A DNA stretch of 64,000 nucleotides from Prolixibacteraceae bacterium (GCA_018648265.1 JABGRN010000006.1:44845-108844); one strand, 5' to 3'. Shown: positions 45,729 through 54,018, counted from the first letter of the stretch. A program made the numbers and translations. Notes: generated by a model not told the origin, from the sequence alone.

Positions 45729-45864
45729 AGTTCGGATTATTTAATTGTTTAAATCGTAGAATATTTGATTGTCTTTCTTGAAGTTGCATTTGTTTACAGA
45801 AGAAAGATTAGATTACTCAGAACGCTTTTGTTAAAAACTTGAAATTATTGCAATACAAATTTTA
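45574..45864. repeat. Direct duplication, copy B
   Basis: Partner of 44821-45110. It spans the first codons of the chimeric gene, its upstream region and the last codons of the intact M56 gene, showing that the duplicated unit joined an M56 end to a TPR-gene start. Confidence 0.85.
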
Positions 45865-48800
45865 CAGTTATTCCAACCGTTTTTCCTTTAAATTCCGTGA
45901 TATCGATAATCGGCATTTTATTGATGACCCGTCTTGTTTCGTCAACCATAAGTTGCTCTTCAATTTTTCTTGCATTTTCCGCTTCCGCTTTTGTTCCGTA
46001 ACCGTTAACAACAACTTCTTTTGTTTTGTTACCCGCAACAACTACTTCACCAACTCTTATTTTAATATACCCGTCCTTCTCGTTAATCGAAGTAATATTT
46101 CCCTTTTTATCAATTTGCACCGATAATTTTACGACTTTTTCGCGATTTGCTTCTTGTGCCAAAACAGGATACCTGATTTCCTTTGCAATAAATTTTCGAA
46201 ACTTTAACTCAGTATCTATTTTATCGTTTTCGGAAGTACTTTTTACTTTCACTTTGTCGGTGTAAAGTTTTCGGCTTGAAACTTCGTAAACACCGTATTT
46301 CCCTAATTCACCATATTTTTTTACAGCTTCTTTTGGTTCAACTTTATTAATGTCCTTTATCAAGTCGCGGTCGAGTGTGTGTAAATTAAACTCTGTAGAT
46401 TTTCCGTTAAGTATTACGGGTAAAGTAATTTGGGCTGCATGAACACCTTTTATTGAAATTTCAATTACTCCGTTTTTTCCTCTGTCGCCATATTTAGAAA
46501 TAGCGGATTCATCTTTTAAAACACTAACCGATTGTATCGTTTCCGGATCGATGTCATCCATCGATTTATAACCTGTAATAATTCCATCGGTTACAATTAA
46601 TGGTTTTTTATTTTCGGTGTTGTACTTGGTTTTTGTCTGAATTATTATTTTGTCTATTTCGGGTCCTTTACCATCATAAATATTTGTGTCGGTTTGATTT
46701 TTTTTCACTTCCATACTGATAATATCTGTAACCGGAATATCATTTATATTGCCATAAAATTCCTTTCCGTCAACGATTAATGCCGGATTTCCAGGTAAAT
46801 TCTTTGAAGTGAATTTCACCGAATTTTTTGTAGTTACCAGAATCACCCCATTTTTCCCTTTTTCGCCATATTTAGAAATAGCAGATTCCTTTTTTAAAAC
46901 ACTAATCGATTGTATCGTTTCCGGATCGATGTCATCCATCGATTTATAACCGGTAATAATTCCATCGGTTATAATTAAAGGTTTGTCATCGTCTAATGTT
47001 GATAGGGAAACCCCTTTTTCGCTAATAATATGCCTTTTATCAGCAGGTTTAAAACTTAAGTTTTTCCAGGCAGTTCCCGATTTCCCATTCAGTTTTATTT
47101 GATCGTTTACTTTTTCAATTTCGAATAAAAATCCTGAAAGGGTTTGGTCGATTTCTGAAGAACTTATTCCTTTTTTATCTATTACAACTGGATTATTATT
47201 TTTTATAGAAAATGTTAATTCCTTAAAAGCACATCCAGACAGCCCCCGAAGTTTTATTTTGTTTTGGTGAACTTCAATTGAAATCAAAAAACTTTCTAAT
47301 TCTACTGTCTTCTTATTTAGTGCTTTCTTTTTAGTAGTTATATAAATAACTCCATTCTTCCCCTTTTCGCCATAAAGTTCAGTGGCTGTTTTGTTTTTTA
47401 AAACATCTATACTGGCAATATCTTCAACCGTAACATCGTTTATGTTCCCATCAAATTCCTTCCCGTCAACAATGATAAGTTTATCGCTTGTGTTAAAATC
47501 TTTTTTGAATTTTGTTTCAATACAAATTACCCCGTTTTTGCCTTTCTCTCCGTACAAATCAGTTGCCGATTTATCCTTTAAAACATCAATACTTTCAATG
47601 TTTTCAGGAGGCAAATAGGTAATATCTTCCACTTCTTTTCCATCAACAATATAAAGTGGTGGATTTTTCATATTTGGACTTATCCGAACAACCTCCGAAT
47701 CAAATTCCATGTTTGAGGAAGGATAGCCAACCGCAATTTTTGTAGCGTTTTTATTGTTTTCATTTCTTTTCTCAAGAGATTCGATTTCTAATCCAAGCTT
47801 ACTATATTTCCTAATCTGTTTTACTGTTGGGACAAAATTTATGGGAACGGTATAAGATACGTTTACAATTTTGCCATTTTGTTTGCCGGGCTTCCATTTA
47901 GGGAGTGTATTTACAACACGCAATGCTTCTTTGTTAAGTGACGGATCAACACCCCTTGAAATTTTCGGATCATTAACCTTTCCATTTTTATCAATAATAA
48001 ATGTTACATATACTTTTCCATGTATTCCCTTCTCCAATGCAATCTCCGGATATTTGATACTGTAATCAATGTATTTCTTCAAAGCTTTTTCGCCTCCTGG
48101 AAATTGTGGCATTTCTTCTACTTTATAAAAAACTTCATCACCCTGGCTTTTTTTGCCGGTTTGTTTCGATTTGTAAGTTGAAATTAGGATATCGTGCGAT
48201 TTTGCTTTTTCATTGGGAACTAACTCAACATCAATTTCTGATTGACCGGCAACAAGAATTTCTTCCATTTTATAATCAATCATCCAAAAAATTAAAGTCT
48301 CATTCTTTTCTTCTAATTTGATTTCGTAATTACCCATACGATCTGTAATTGTCCCGATGGTTTTACCTTTAATAAGAATTGATGCTCCTGAAATTGGGTC
48401 GCTATTTTGGTCGGTTACTTTTCCTTTGACAACATGTTTGTATTTTGTGTTGATTGTAACACTTTTTGTACCTACTGAAACACTTTTATCTGAATTCAAC
48501 TTTATATTAATTTCATTTTTATTATCTACTGGAATTTCCAATTTTTCGAAACCAACCATTATAAAAACCAGCGTTTCATTTTCATTATCGAGCCGGAGTT
48601 CGTAATTCCCATTTGCATCGGTAATTGTTCCAATTGTTTTACCTTTTACGATAATTGATGCCCCTGAAATTGGGTCGTCTTTTGGATCGGTTACCTTTCC
48701 CTTTACTATTATTTTCTCCTTATTTTCAATGCGTTTCATTAAAAGTTTATATTCCTCTGAATCGATTTCTGTATTAAAAGTCAGCACACCATTTTTACCT

Positions 48801-49918
48801 CTTTCGCCGTACAATTCAACGGCTTGGTTCGGTTTAATCGATTTGCCAAACTTTAAATCAGTTTCATTAAAAACAATTTTTTCGATTACTTCTTCCCCAT
48901 TAAAAAATAATAGAGGCGCATCTTCTCCATAATCTTGTAAAGTGAAAATCCCATCGTGATAAATCTTTGATAAAAATTCTTTATCCGTCATTTTTAAAAA
49001 ATCATTGTCAAATTGACTCAATTCAATTTTGTTTTCAGGCTGAATAATTTCAGTCCTCACTTCCCTGCTCGACAACCCCATCACTAAAATAGCGAGGAGC
49101 GGAAGAACCACCAATTGTTTTAAAACGGCGTACTTGCTTTCTGTTTTCTTTTTCATCATAATAATGCGGTTTTTAAGTTGAGAACCATTCAAAGCAGTCA
49201 GAAAAGGTGCAACCCCTTTTTTGTCGGCTAATCCAACCATGGCCAGTTGGTAAGCTTGCGGGTTGTGGTTTTCCGCAATTTGATGATCGGTTTTATATTC
49301 TAAATTGTTTTTTATGGCATCTTTTATTAACCAGGCAAAAGGATTAAACCACTGAGCAAGAAATAGCAGTTCAGCAAAAAGAATGTCTAGCGTGTGTTTT
49401 TCTTTTACATGAATGTTTTCGTGGCTGACAATTATTTCGAGGTTGGGGTGGGAAAGTGTTTTCTCGGAAAGAACTATTTTGTTGAAAAATGAAAAGGGAT
49501 GAATATCTTTATTTGTAACGTTAACTTTTACCTGAAAAAGGTTTTTAATCCAACTTCGTTTTACAATTGAAATGGCTTTTAAATGCCCGAGTAAAAGATG
49601 GAATAAAAAACCACACGAACCTAATATGTACAATCCAAATAAATAATGATACCATTGAAAAACAAATCCGATGGGTTGTACAATTTCTGTGGAGTTTGCT
49701 ATGTATGCGAAACTATTAGAATTAAAAGAAACGGGTTCAACAATTTTTACGGTTGTAAATGTAATTAACGGAATTAAAAAACTCAGTGCCAGCGAAACCG
49801 GCAAATAAAACCGGTTAAACATAAAGTGTTTTTGGTTCTGAAAAAGAACAAGATAAGCAAGATAGAATGCTCCGGTTGCAAGCGCCGATTTCCCGATGTA
49901 AAACAAATAGTTTTCCAT
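45845..49918 (-). CDS. BlaR1-like M56 metallopeptidase fused to TonB-C and plug-like repeats
   Basis: An unusually long (1357-residue) member of the BlaR1/MecR1 M56 family. The N-terminal part (about 1-285) has four hydrophobic segments, the zinc motif HENIH (166-170) and a downstream NLEYKTDHQIAE (about 205-216). Carboxypeptidase-regulatory-like domains are at about 402-475 and 496-570, a TonB C-terminal-like domain is at about 605-695, and a second is at about 1235-1357. Seven segments (about 329-385, 752-803, 813-863, 978-1032, 1044-1096, 1104-1158, 1166-1217) repeat the SusC plug signature (VLKDKSATDLYGEKGKNGV). Two further similar segments (about 876-975) lie between them. The start overlaps the blaI stop by 1 bp. 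It probably cleaves or inactivates BlaI on a periplasmic signal. Confidence 0.85.
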   Translation of the reverse strand: MENYLFYIGKSALATGAFYLAYLVLFQNQKHFMFNRFYLPVSLALSFLIPLITFTTVKIVEPVSFNSNSFAYIANSTEIVQPIGFVFQWYHYLFGLYILGSCGFLFHLLLGHLKAISIVKRSWIKNLFQVKVNVTNKDIHPFSFFNKIVLSEKTLSHPNLEIIVSHENIHVKEKHTLDILFAELLFLAQWFNPFAWLIKDAIKNNLEYKTDHQIAENHNPQAYQLAMVGLADKKGVAPFLTALNGSQLKNRIIMMKKKTESKYAVLKQLVVLPLLAILVMGLSSREVRTEIIQPENKIELSQFDNDFLKMTDKEFLSKIYHDGIFTLQDYGEDAPLLFFNGEEVIEKIVFNETDLKFGKSIKPNQAVELYGERGKNGVLTFNTEIDSEEYKLLMKRIENKEKIIVKGKVTDPKDDPISGASIIVKGKTIGTITDANGNYELRLDNENETLVFIMVGFEKLEIPVDNKNEINIKLNSDKSVSVGTKSVTINTKYKHVVKGKVTDQNSDPISGASILIKGKTIGTITDRMGNYEIKLEEKNETLIFWMIDYKMEEILVAGQSEIDVELVPNEKAKSHDILISTYKSKQTGKKSQGDEVFYKVEEMPQFPGGEKALKKYIDYSIKYPEIALEKGIHGKVYVTFIIDKNGKVNDPKISRGVDPSLNKEALRVVNTLPKWKPGKQNGKIVNVSYTVPINFVPTVKQIRKYSKLGLEIESLEKRNENNKNATKIAVGYPSSNMEFDSEVVRISPNMKNPPLYIVDGKEVEDITYLPPENIESIDVLKDKSATDLYGEKGKNGVICIETKFKKDFNTSDKLIIVDGKEFDGNINDVTVEDIASIDVLKNKTATELYGEKGKNGVIYITTKKKALNKKTVELESFLISIEVHQNKIKLRGLSGCAFKELTFSIKNNNPVVIDKKGISSSEIDQTLSGFLFEIEKVNDQIKLNGKSGTAWKNLSFKPADKRHIISEKGVSLSTLDDDKPLIITDGIITGYKSMDDIDPETIQSISVLKKESAISKYGEKGKNGVILVTTKNSVKFTSKNLPGNPALIVDGKEFYGNINDIPVTDIISMEVKKNQTDTNIYDGKGPEIDKIIIQTKTKYNTENKKPLIVTDGIITGYKSMDDIDPETIQSVSVLKDESAISKYGDRGKNGVIEISIKGVHAAQITLPVILNGKSTEFNLHTLDRDLIKDINKVEPKEAVKKYGELGKYGVYEVSSRKLYTDKVKVKSTSENDKIDTELKFRKFIAKEIRYPVLAQEANREKVVKLSVQIDKKGNITSINEKDGYIKIRVGEVVVAGNKTKEVVVNGYGTKAEAENARKIEEQLMVDETRRVINKMPIIDITEFKGKTVGITVKFVLQ
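46490..46985 (-). repeat. Internal near-identical DNA repeat in the M56 gene
   Basis: Two about 110-bp units (46499-46605 and 46867-46975) share almost all bases of atcgtttccggatcgatgtc and the neighbouring words. They encode the two TDGIITGYKSMDDIDPETIQS plug-like repeats, indicating recent internal duplication. Confidence 0.8.
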
Positions 49919-50277
49919 TAGTTTTCTTCTTTAATCATTTTAACCAATTCATCCAGTTCTTCATTTGTAAGCCCTTTTTCTTTTACAAAAAATGCCACTG
50001 CACTTTTGTACGAATTGTCGAAATAATCGCTTACCACTTGTTTCATAAATGTTTGCCGGTATTCTTCTTTCGAAATTATTGCAAAGTATTGGTAGGTATT
50101 TCCGTACTGTTTAAACCCAATAATTCCTTTGTCTTGCAACAACCTAACCAACGACGAAATAGTATTGTAATGTGGTTTTGGTTCGGGATATTTTTCAATG
50201 ATATCTTTTACAAAAGCTTTCTCAAGTTTCCAAAGGATTTTCATAAGTTCCTCTTCCTTTCGTGTTAATTTTTTCAT
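49918..50277 (-). CDS. BlaI/MecI/CopY-family transcriptional repressor
   Basis: A 119-residue repressor. The N-terminal winged helix (about 5-80: KEEELMKILWKLEKAFVKDI, HYNTISSLVRLLQDKGIIG) binds DNA, and the C-terminal helices (about 85-119, AVAFFVKEKGLTNEELDELV) form the dimer interface. It is translated just ahead of the M56 gene (1-bp overlap, TAATG). It is expected to bind the three palindromic sites at 50624-50679, and to be removed when the M56 peptidase is activated. Confidence 0.93.
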   Translation of the reverse strand: MKKLTRKEEELMKILWKLEKAFVKDIIEKYPEPKPHYNTISSLVRLLQDKGIIGFKQYGNTYQYFAIISKEEYRQTFMKQVVSDYFDNSYKSAVAFFVKEKGLTNEELDELVKMIKEEN

Positions 50278-50333
50278 TTTTTAAAATTAGATGTTAGAAC
50301 CAAGAATCAGTACTATACTTTTTACGATATGTT

Positions 50334-50404
50334 CGTCATGCTGTCCGTTAGCCGACGGATCGAGCATCTCTGGAAAAAGATTCCGAAATAAATTCGGAAT
50401 GACG
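50334..50404. repeat. REP-like palindrome pair in blaI leader
   Basis: First half cgtcatgctgtccgttagcc-gacggatcgagcat, second half gattccgaaataaattcgga-atgacg. It lies inside the transcribed leader between the BlaI promoter and the blaI ATG. Confidence 0.7.
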
Positions 50405-50411
50405 TTACTAA

Positions 50412-50585
50412 CCTGAACTATTCATAAATTTATCTATTCCTAAATCAAACTGCTTTGAATAAAGAGAATGCTCGATTCTCGCTTCTCAAAATAGCTAAGG
50501 CTATTTCTGCGAGGCTCAACTCTGCGCTTCCCTTTATTCTGTGCATTTTGAATTCTCATAACGAAAAACTCATGAATAATTCAGG
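50412..50585. repeat. MITE-like 174-bp palindromic element
   Basis: Terminal inverted repeats cctgaactattcat (50412-50425) and atgaataattcagg (50572-50585), with inner pairs gaataaagagaa / ttccctttattc. The whole element is an imperfect palindrome without an ORF. It lies in the blaI leader. Confidence 0.65.
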
Positions 50586-50614
50586 CTAAATGCATTTCTG
50601 TATAATAACGCAAA

Positions 50615-50645
50615 ACAAATATACAACTGATTTTTCAGTTATGCA
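50615..50645 (-). promoter_or_regulatory. blaI-M56 promoter
   Basis: On the minus strand TTG (50643-50645), a 20-base spacer and TATATTTG (50615-50622) match the Bacteroidota promoter consensus. The first operator (50624-50639) fills the spacer, so repressor binding would block RNA polymerase. Confidence 0.75.
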
Positions 50646-50679
50646 ACTATATTTTCAGTTTTTTAACTGGCTTTTCAGT
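50624..50679. promoter_or_regulatory. Three tandem BlaI operator-like palindromes
   Basis: Sites AACTGATTTTTCAGTT (50624-50639), AACTATATTTTCAGTT (50644-50659) and AACTGGCTTTTCAGTT (50664-50679) start exactly 20 bp apart, close to two helical turns. Each is a 6-4-6 inverted repeat (site 2 is degenerate in its left arm). They overlap the blaI promoter. Confidence 0.75.
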
Positions 50680-50783
50680 TAACGATTTTTTTTGCGAGCA
50701 GGATTTCATTTTTTGTTGGGGTGAAATATAAAAACGAATCACTCGTTCGTTTTATTAAGTTCCGAAGAATTAACTATTTTTTT

Positions 50784-50860
50784 CGTGCTTTGCGTTTTTA
50801 CTTTGTGCTTTTGCGTGAACCTTATTTTCCAAGCAAAGGCGCAAAGAATCCGCAAAGTTT
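50784..50860. repeat. gcaaag-word palindrome
   Basis: Left half cgtgctttgcgtttttactttg and right half caaaggcgcaaagaatccgcaaag pair with one another. It is the same family as 43581 and 54917. Confidence 0.5.
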
Positions 50861-51163
50861 TGAAATATATTCTGGATTTAATACAGGAGTATATTCTCAG
50901 GATAATTTCATCAAAAAAACAAAATGCCACCCGAAAGCGGCATTTTACAATATTTAAGATTTATGGAAAAAAGACCTCTGTCGTTTGATCCAGACTTAAT
51001 TGACTAAAGGAAAAAGTAATGGTTTAATGTAAAACCAAATAAATTTGTAATAAACTGGAAAAGAATATGGCAATTTTGTTTCATTTTAATAATTCAAGTT
51101 CTAAATTTGTTACGCTCGATTATAATTTTTACAACTACTTATTCTTTATTTAAACTAAAAAAC

Positions 51164-51457
51164 ATGAACGAACAACAAGTACAACAACCGCAATCACCTC
51201 CACCAAATTATTTGGTTTGGGCTATTCTCACAACTATTTTATGCTGTCTCCCTTTTGGTATTGTATCAATAATTTTTGCTGCACAGGTAAATTCTAAATG
51301 GGTGGCTGGCGATTTTACAGGAGCGCAAAATGCCAGTAAAAATGCCAAAGTTTGGGCGTGGGTTTCTTTTGCCGTGGGAATTTCGGTAGCGGTAATTTAC
51401 CTAATCGCAATTTTGGCTTTAGGTGTAACTGCATTTTGGGCTGATAGTTTTAGTTAA
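51164..51457 (+). CDS. CD225/dispanin-family membrane protein
   Basis: A 97-residue protein with a Gln/Pro-rich N-terminus (about 1-14) and two membrane helices (about 16-38 and 61-85). The sequence between them (FGIVSIIFAAQVNSKWVAGDFTGAQNASKNAKVW) carries the family-specific pattern of dispanin proteins. Members of this family are small membrane proteins of unclear bacterial function. Met at 51164 is better than 51107, since the first 19 track residues come from an AT-rich leader. It overlaps the next gene by 1 bp. Confidence 0.85.
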   Translation: MNEQQVQQPQSPPPNYLVWAILTTILCCLPFGIVSIIFAAQVNSKWVAGDFTGAQNASKNAKVWAWVSFAVGISVAVIYLIAILALGVTAFWADSFS

Positions 51458-51855
51458 TGAAAAAGATTTTAAACATTGGGCTGCTACTATTTTTTACAGG
51501 GTTGGCAGTCCTTTTTTTTGTGCTAAATCCCAGTGAGAACGAAATTTTCCCAAAATGTGTTTTTCATTCAATAACAGGATATTATTGTCCGGGTTGTGGT
51601 TCGCAGCGAGCAATTCACAGCTTGTTACATCTTAATTTTTATAGTGTAGTAAGTAATAACTTTTTGTTTCTTCCGGCAGTATTAGTTGTTATGTATCATT
51701 ATTTGTATTCTTTTATCAACCAAAGGTTTAACCTTAAACTGCCTAATATTTTTTATTTTAAAAGTACGCCCTGGATAATTCTTGTTGTGATTTTGATTTT
51801 TTGGATATTGCGGAATTTGCCCATTTATCCGTTTTCAGTTTTAGCCCCGAATTAA
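51457..51855 (+). CDS. DUF2752-family membrane protein
   Basis: A 132-residue membrane protein of the DUF2752 family, recognised by CPGCGSQRAIHSLLHL (here GYYCPGCGSQRAIHS) and three hydrophobic helices (about 5-24, 65-85 and 105-125). The two-Cys CPGCG motif may bind a metal or haem (inference). It begins inside the stop of the dispanin gene (TAATG), so they are one transcript. This pairing recurs in Bacteroidota, and its role is not known. Confidence 0.85.
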   Translation: MKKILNIGLLLFFTGLAVLFFVLNPSENEIFPKCVFHSITGYYCPGCGSQRAIHSLLHLNFYSVVSNNFLFLPAVLVVMYHYLYSFINQRFNLKLPNIFYFKSTPWIILVVILIFWILRNLPIYPFSVLAPN

Positions 51856-51863
51856 TAAAGAAA

Positions 51864-52010
51864 ATCAATTATCAATTTTCAAACTTATCCGGCGATTGAG
51901 GAATAGACTCCAATTTAATAAAAATCCAAATTCTTTGGAATGGTTTCGTTTTGAGAATTTGATTTTTTGAGATTTGTTTGTTATGCCTCAGTAGCCGCAC
52001 AGGTTTGTAA
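51864..52010. repeat. AT-rich dispersed inverted repeat
   Basis: Left words aatcaattatcaattttcaaac and right words gagaatttgattttttgag-attt, ending cctcagtagccgcac. Shares much of its 3' half with the copy at 40128. Confidence 0.6.
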
Positions 52011-52279
52011 TACCGATTTAACAACCAAATGTCGCATACTTTCGTTTTACTCAGCATACTACTTTGTTGTAGTATCGGCATTAACCATTATAAACTTCGA
52101 AATTGCCATGCGGCATTTCAAAGTACAATTGGTGTAATTTGTATTTTGCTAACTCAGCATCAACAATGTTTCACATAAATCCAACATTTGTAGTGAGGGT
52201 CGAAAACTAAAAATTTAGATTGAATGTAATTAGCGCTTCTAAAAAAACTATATATTTTTCAAGTGTTTTTTAGAAAATG

Positions 52280-52350
52280 TCAAGAATCCCGACAAATATC
52301 GGGACGAAATCTTGAAAATCAAGGAGTCCCGATAAAATCGGGATGACTGT
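52280..52350. repeat. Short palindrome pair
   Basis: Two hairpins: tcccgacaaatatcggga (52287-52304) and tcccgataaaatcggga (52327-52343), within imperfect flanks caaga / cttga. Likely the same class of dispersed repeat as the others. Confidence 0.55.
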
Positions 52351-52419
52351 TTTCAAGATGAGCATAACGTAGTTATTGGCGTTTTCTAAGAGACACTAAT
52401 TAAAAATAATATCAGTCTG

Positions 52420-53928
52420 TTACAATTTTATAAACACCGGTTTACTTAACTCGCTTTCATTATTTAAACGGTCGAGTACCGAAACCCGTACTTCGTATTT
52501 TCGTTTTTTCTTGTTGATTTTTACGAATTTGAATTTTTTATTGGAAATTATTTTATGGATTAATTTCCCATTTTCAGGATCGAATTGGGTTCCAACTTCA
52601 TTTAAATAAATAACAAACTGATTTGGTTTGTCCATTTCCAATTCGGTTTCGGCAATTCCCCATTTCACTTTTTTGCCCGACTTTTTAATTTTTTGCAGCG
52701 ATTGTGGAGGTATGCCGTCTAACCAATTCATTGATGGGATTATTGCCGGGTTTTGGTATAAATTCATTTTTAAACTGTCTTTAAATCCGAATAAATCGCG
52801 CTTAAAATGTTTGCTGCTAAAAAATGCCGATCCTTCGATTTCGGGAATTAAACGCAGTAGTTTTATCTGTTTTGGAATTTCCGCCGAAGTTGTCCATTCT
52901 TTAATTGAAGAAGATTTATCCATTTTATATGGTGCGTGGCCAATGTACATTCCCCGCTTGTAAGAATGGTTTTTCCACCAATTTGACAGTAATTCAAAAT
53001 CAACAAGCGGATGCCCAATTTGCCAATAAAGTTGAGGGAGCAAATAATCAATCCAACCCTTTTTTTGCCATTTAATTACATCGGCATATAAATGATCGTA
53101 GTTAGTTGCACCTGCTTTTGTATTCGAGCCGGCCGGGTCGTCGGCAATGTTCCGCCAAACGCCAAACGGGCTAATCCCAAATTTCACCCAGGGCTTAATC
53201 GACTTAATTGTGTCGTTTAGCATTTTAATTAAAATGTCAACATTTTCGCGGCGCCAATCGGCTTTATTTTCAATAAAAAATCCACGATTAAAAAGCGAAA
53301 ATGAAACACTGTCGGGGAATGATTCCTGTAATGGGTAAGGATAAAAATAGTCGTCGAAATGGATTGCATCAACATCGTAACGCATTACAATATCTTTTAC
53401 AACTTTCACAACAAATTCCCTGGTTTCCGGCAATCCGGGATCAAAATACAAACGTTCGCCATATTTTAAAATCCATCCGGGATGTTGAAAAGCAATGTGG
53501 TTTCCGGCAAGTGGTTCGTTAACATTTTGTGCCACCCTGAAAGGATTCAACCAGGCATGTAATTCCATTCCCCGTTTGTGGCATTCCTCTATCCAAAACT
53601 CCAGTGGGTCGTAAAAAGGATCGGGTGCTTTGCCAGGTGTACCGGATAAGTATCTCGACCAGGGTTCAAGTTCCGAAGGATAAAATGCATCGGCAGCCGG
53701 CCGGATTTGTAAAATAATGGTATTCATTCCCAGTGTTTGGTGAAGATCGAGAATAGCGGTTATTTCCTTTTTTTGTTCTTTGCTTGACAAACCAGGTTTC
53801 GAAGGCCAGTCGATGTTTGCAACAGTTGCAACCCAAACGGCGCGAAATTCGTGTTTTGGTGATTTTGTTTGTGCACTTAGAAAAAACACATTAAAAATCA
53901 ATAACAGTGAAAGGAAATTTTTCTTCAT
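52420..53928 (-). CDS. GHL10-type glycoside hydrolase (DUF187/YngK-like), exported
   Basis: A 502-residue secreted enzyme, signal peptide about 1-19 (ending FFLSAQ). The TIM-barrel domain (about 25-330) carries the family start EFRAVWVATVANIDWP, LQIRPAADAFYPSELEPWS, LHAWLNPFRV and VDAIHFDDYFYP; the two Asp of FDDY are the likely catalytic region. The C-terminal part (about 420-500) is a small beta domain. Members are linked to peptidoglycan or glycan cleavage. It is divergent from the amino-sugar kinase/murQ genes, which agrees with cell-wall recycling. Confidence 0.85.
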   Translation of the reverse strand: MKKNFLSLLLIFNVFFLSAQTKSPKHEFRAVWVATVANIDWPSKPGLSSKEQKKEITAILDLHQTLGMNTIILQIRPAADAFYPSELEPWSRYLSGTPGKAPDPFYDPLEFWIEECHKRGMELHAWLNPFRVAQNVNEPLAGNHIAFQHPGWILKYGERLYFDPGLPETREFVVKVVKDIVMRYDVDAIHFDDYFYPYPLQESFPDSVSFSLFNRGFFIENKADWRRENVDILIKMLNDTIKSIKPWVKFGISPFGVWRNIADDPAGSNTKAGATNYDHLYADVIKWQKKGWIDYLLPQLYWQIGHPLVDFELLSNWWKNHSYKRGMYIGHAPYKMDKSSSIKEWTTSAEIPKQIKLLRLIPEIEGSAFFSSKHFKRDLFGFKDSLKMNLYQNPAIIPSMNWLDGIPPQSLQKIKKSGKKVKWGIAETELEMDKPNQFVIYLNEVGTQFDPENGKLIHKIISNKKFKFVKINKKKRKYEVRVSVLDRLNNESELSKPVFIKL

Positions 53929-54018
53929 ACTAAAATATATAATGCAGCAAAGATATAATTGCTTTTAACCTATTTTGAAATGGATGAATAAAAAATTAAC
54001 ATGTCAATAGAAATTATC

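Larger units (their letters stand above)
50278..51163. other. BlaI-M56 leader, operators and repeat-filled spacer
   Basis: The 886-bp spacer between blaI and the dispanin gene holds a REP-like pair (50334-50404), a 174-bp palindromic element (50412-50585), the operator-promoter region (50615-50679) and a gcaaag-type palindrome (50784-50860). The track ORFs here are short and unsupported. Confidence 0.6.
51856..52419. other. Intergenic region with repeats
   Basis: The 564-bp gap between DUF2752 and the GHL10 gene contains an AT-rich inverted repeat (51864-52010) and a cgggattcttga-type repeat (52280-52350). No gene was supported. Confidence 0.55.

Noticed and set aside
45845-49918. Calling the M56 protein a beta-lactam resistance gene
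   Set aside because: No penicillin-binding sensor domain of the BlaR1 kind and no beta-lactamase gene is present; only the M56 domain and BlaI partner are shared with bla systems.
45845-49918. The long M56 ORF as an artefact of two fused genes or misassembly
   Set aside because: The frame is continuous with a plausible composition throughout and shows consistent repeats, but a collapsed or expanded repeat cannot be excluded without reads.
50721-50988. Three small overlapping ORFs upstream of the dispanin gene
   Set aside because: They lie across a gcaaag-type palindrome on both strands and carry no motif; they are artefacts of repeat sequence.
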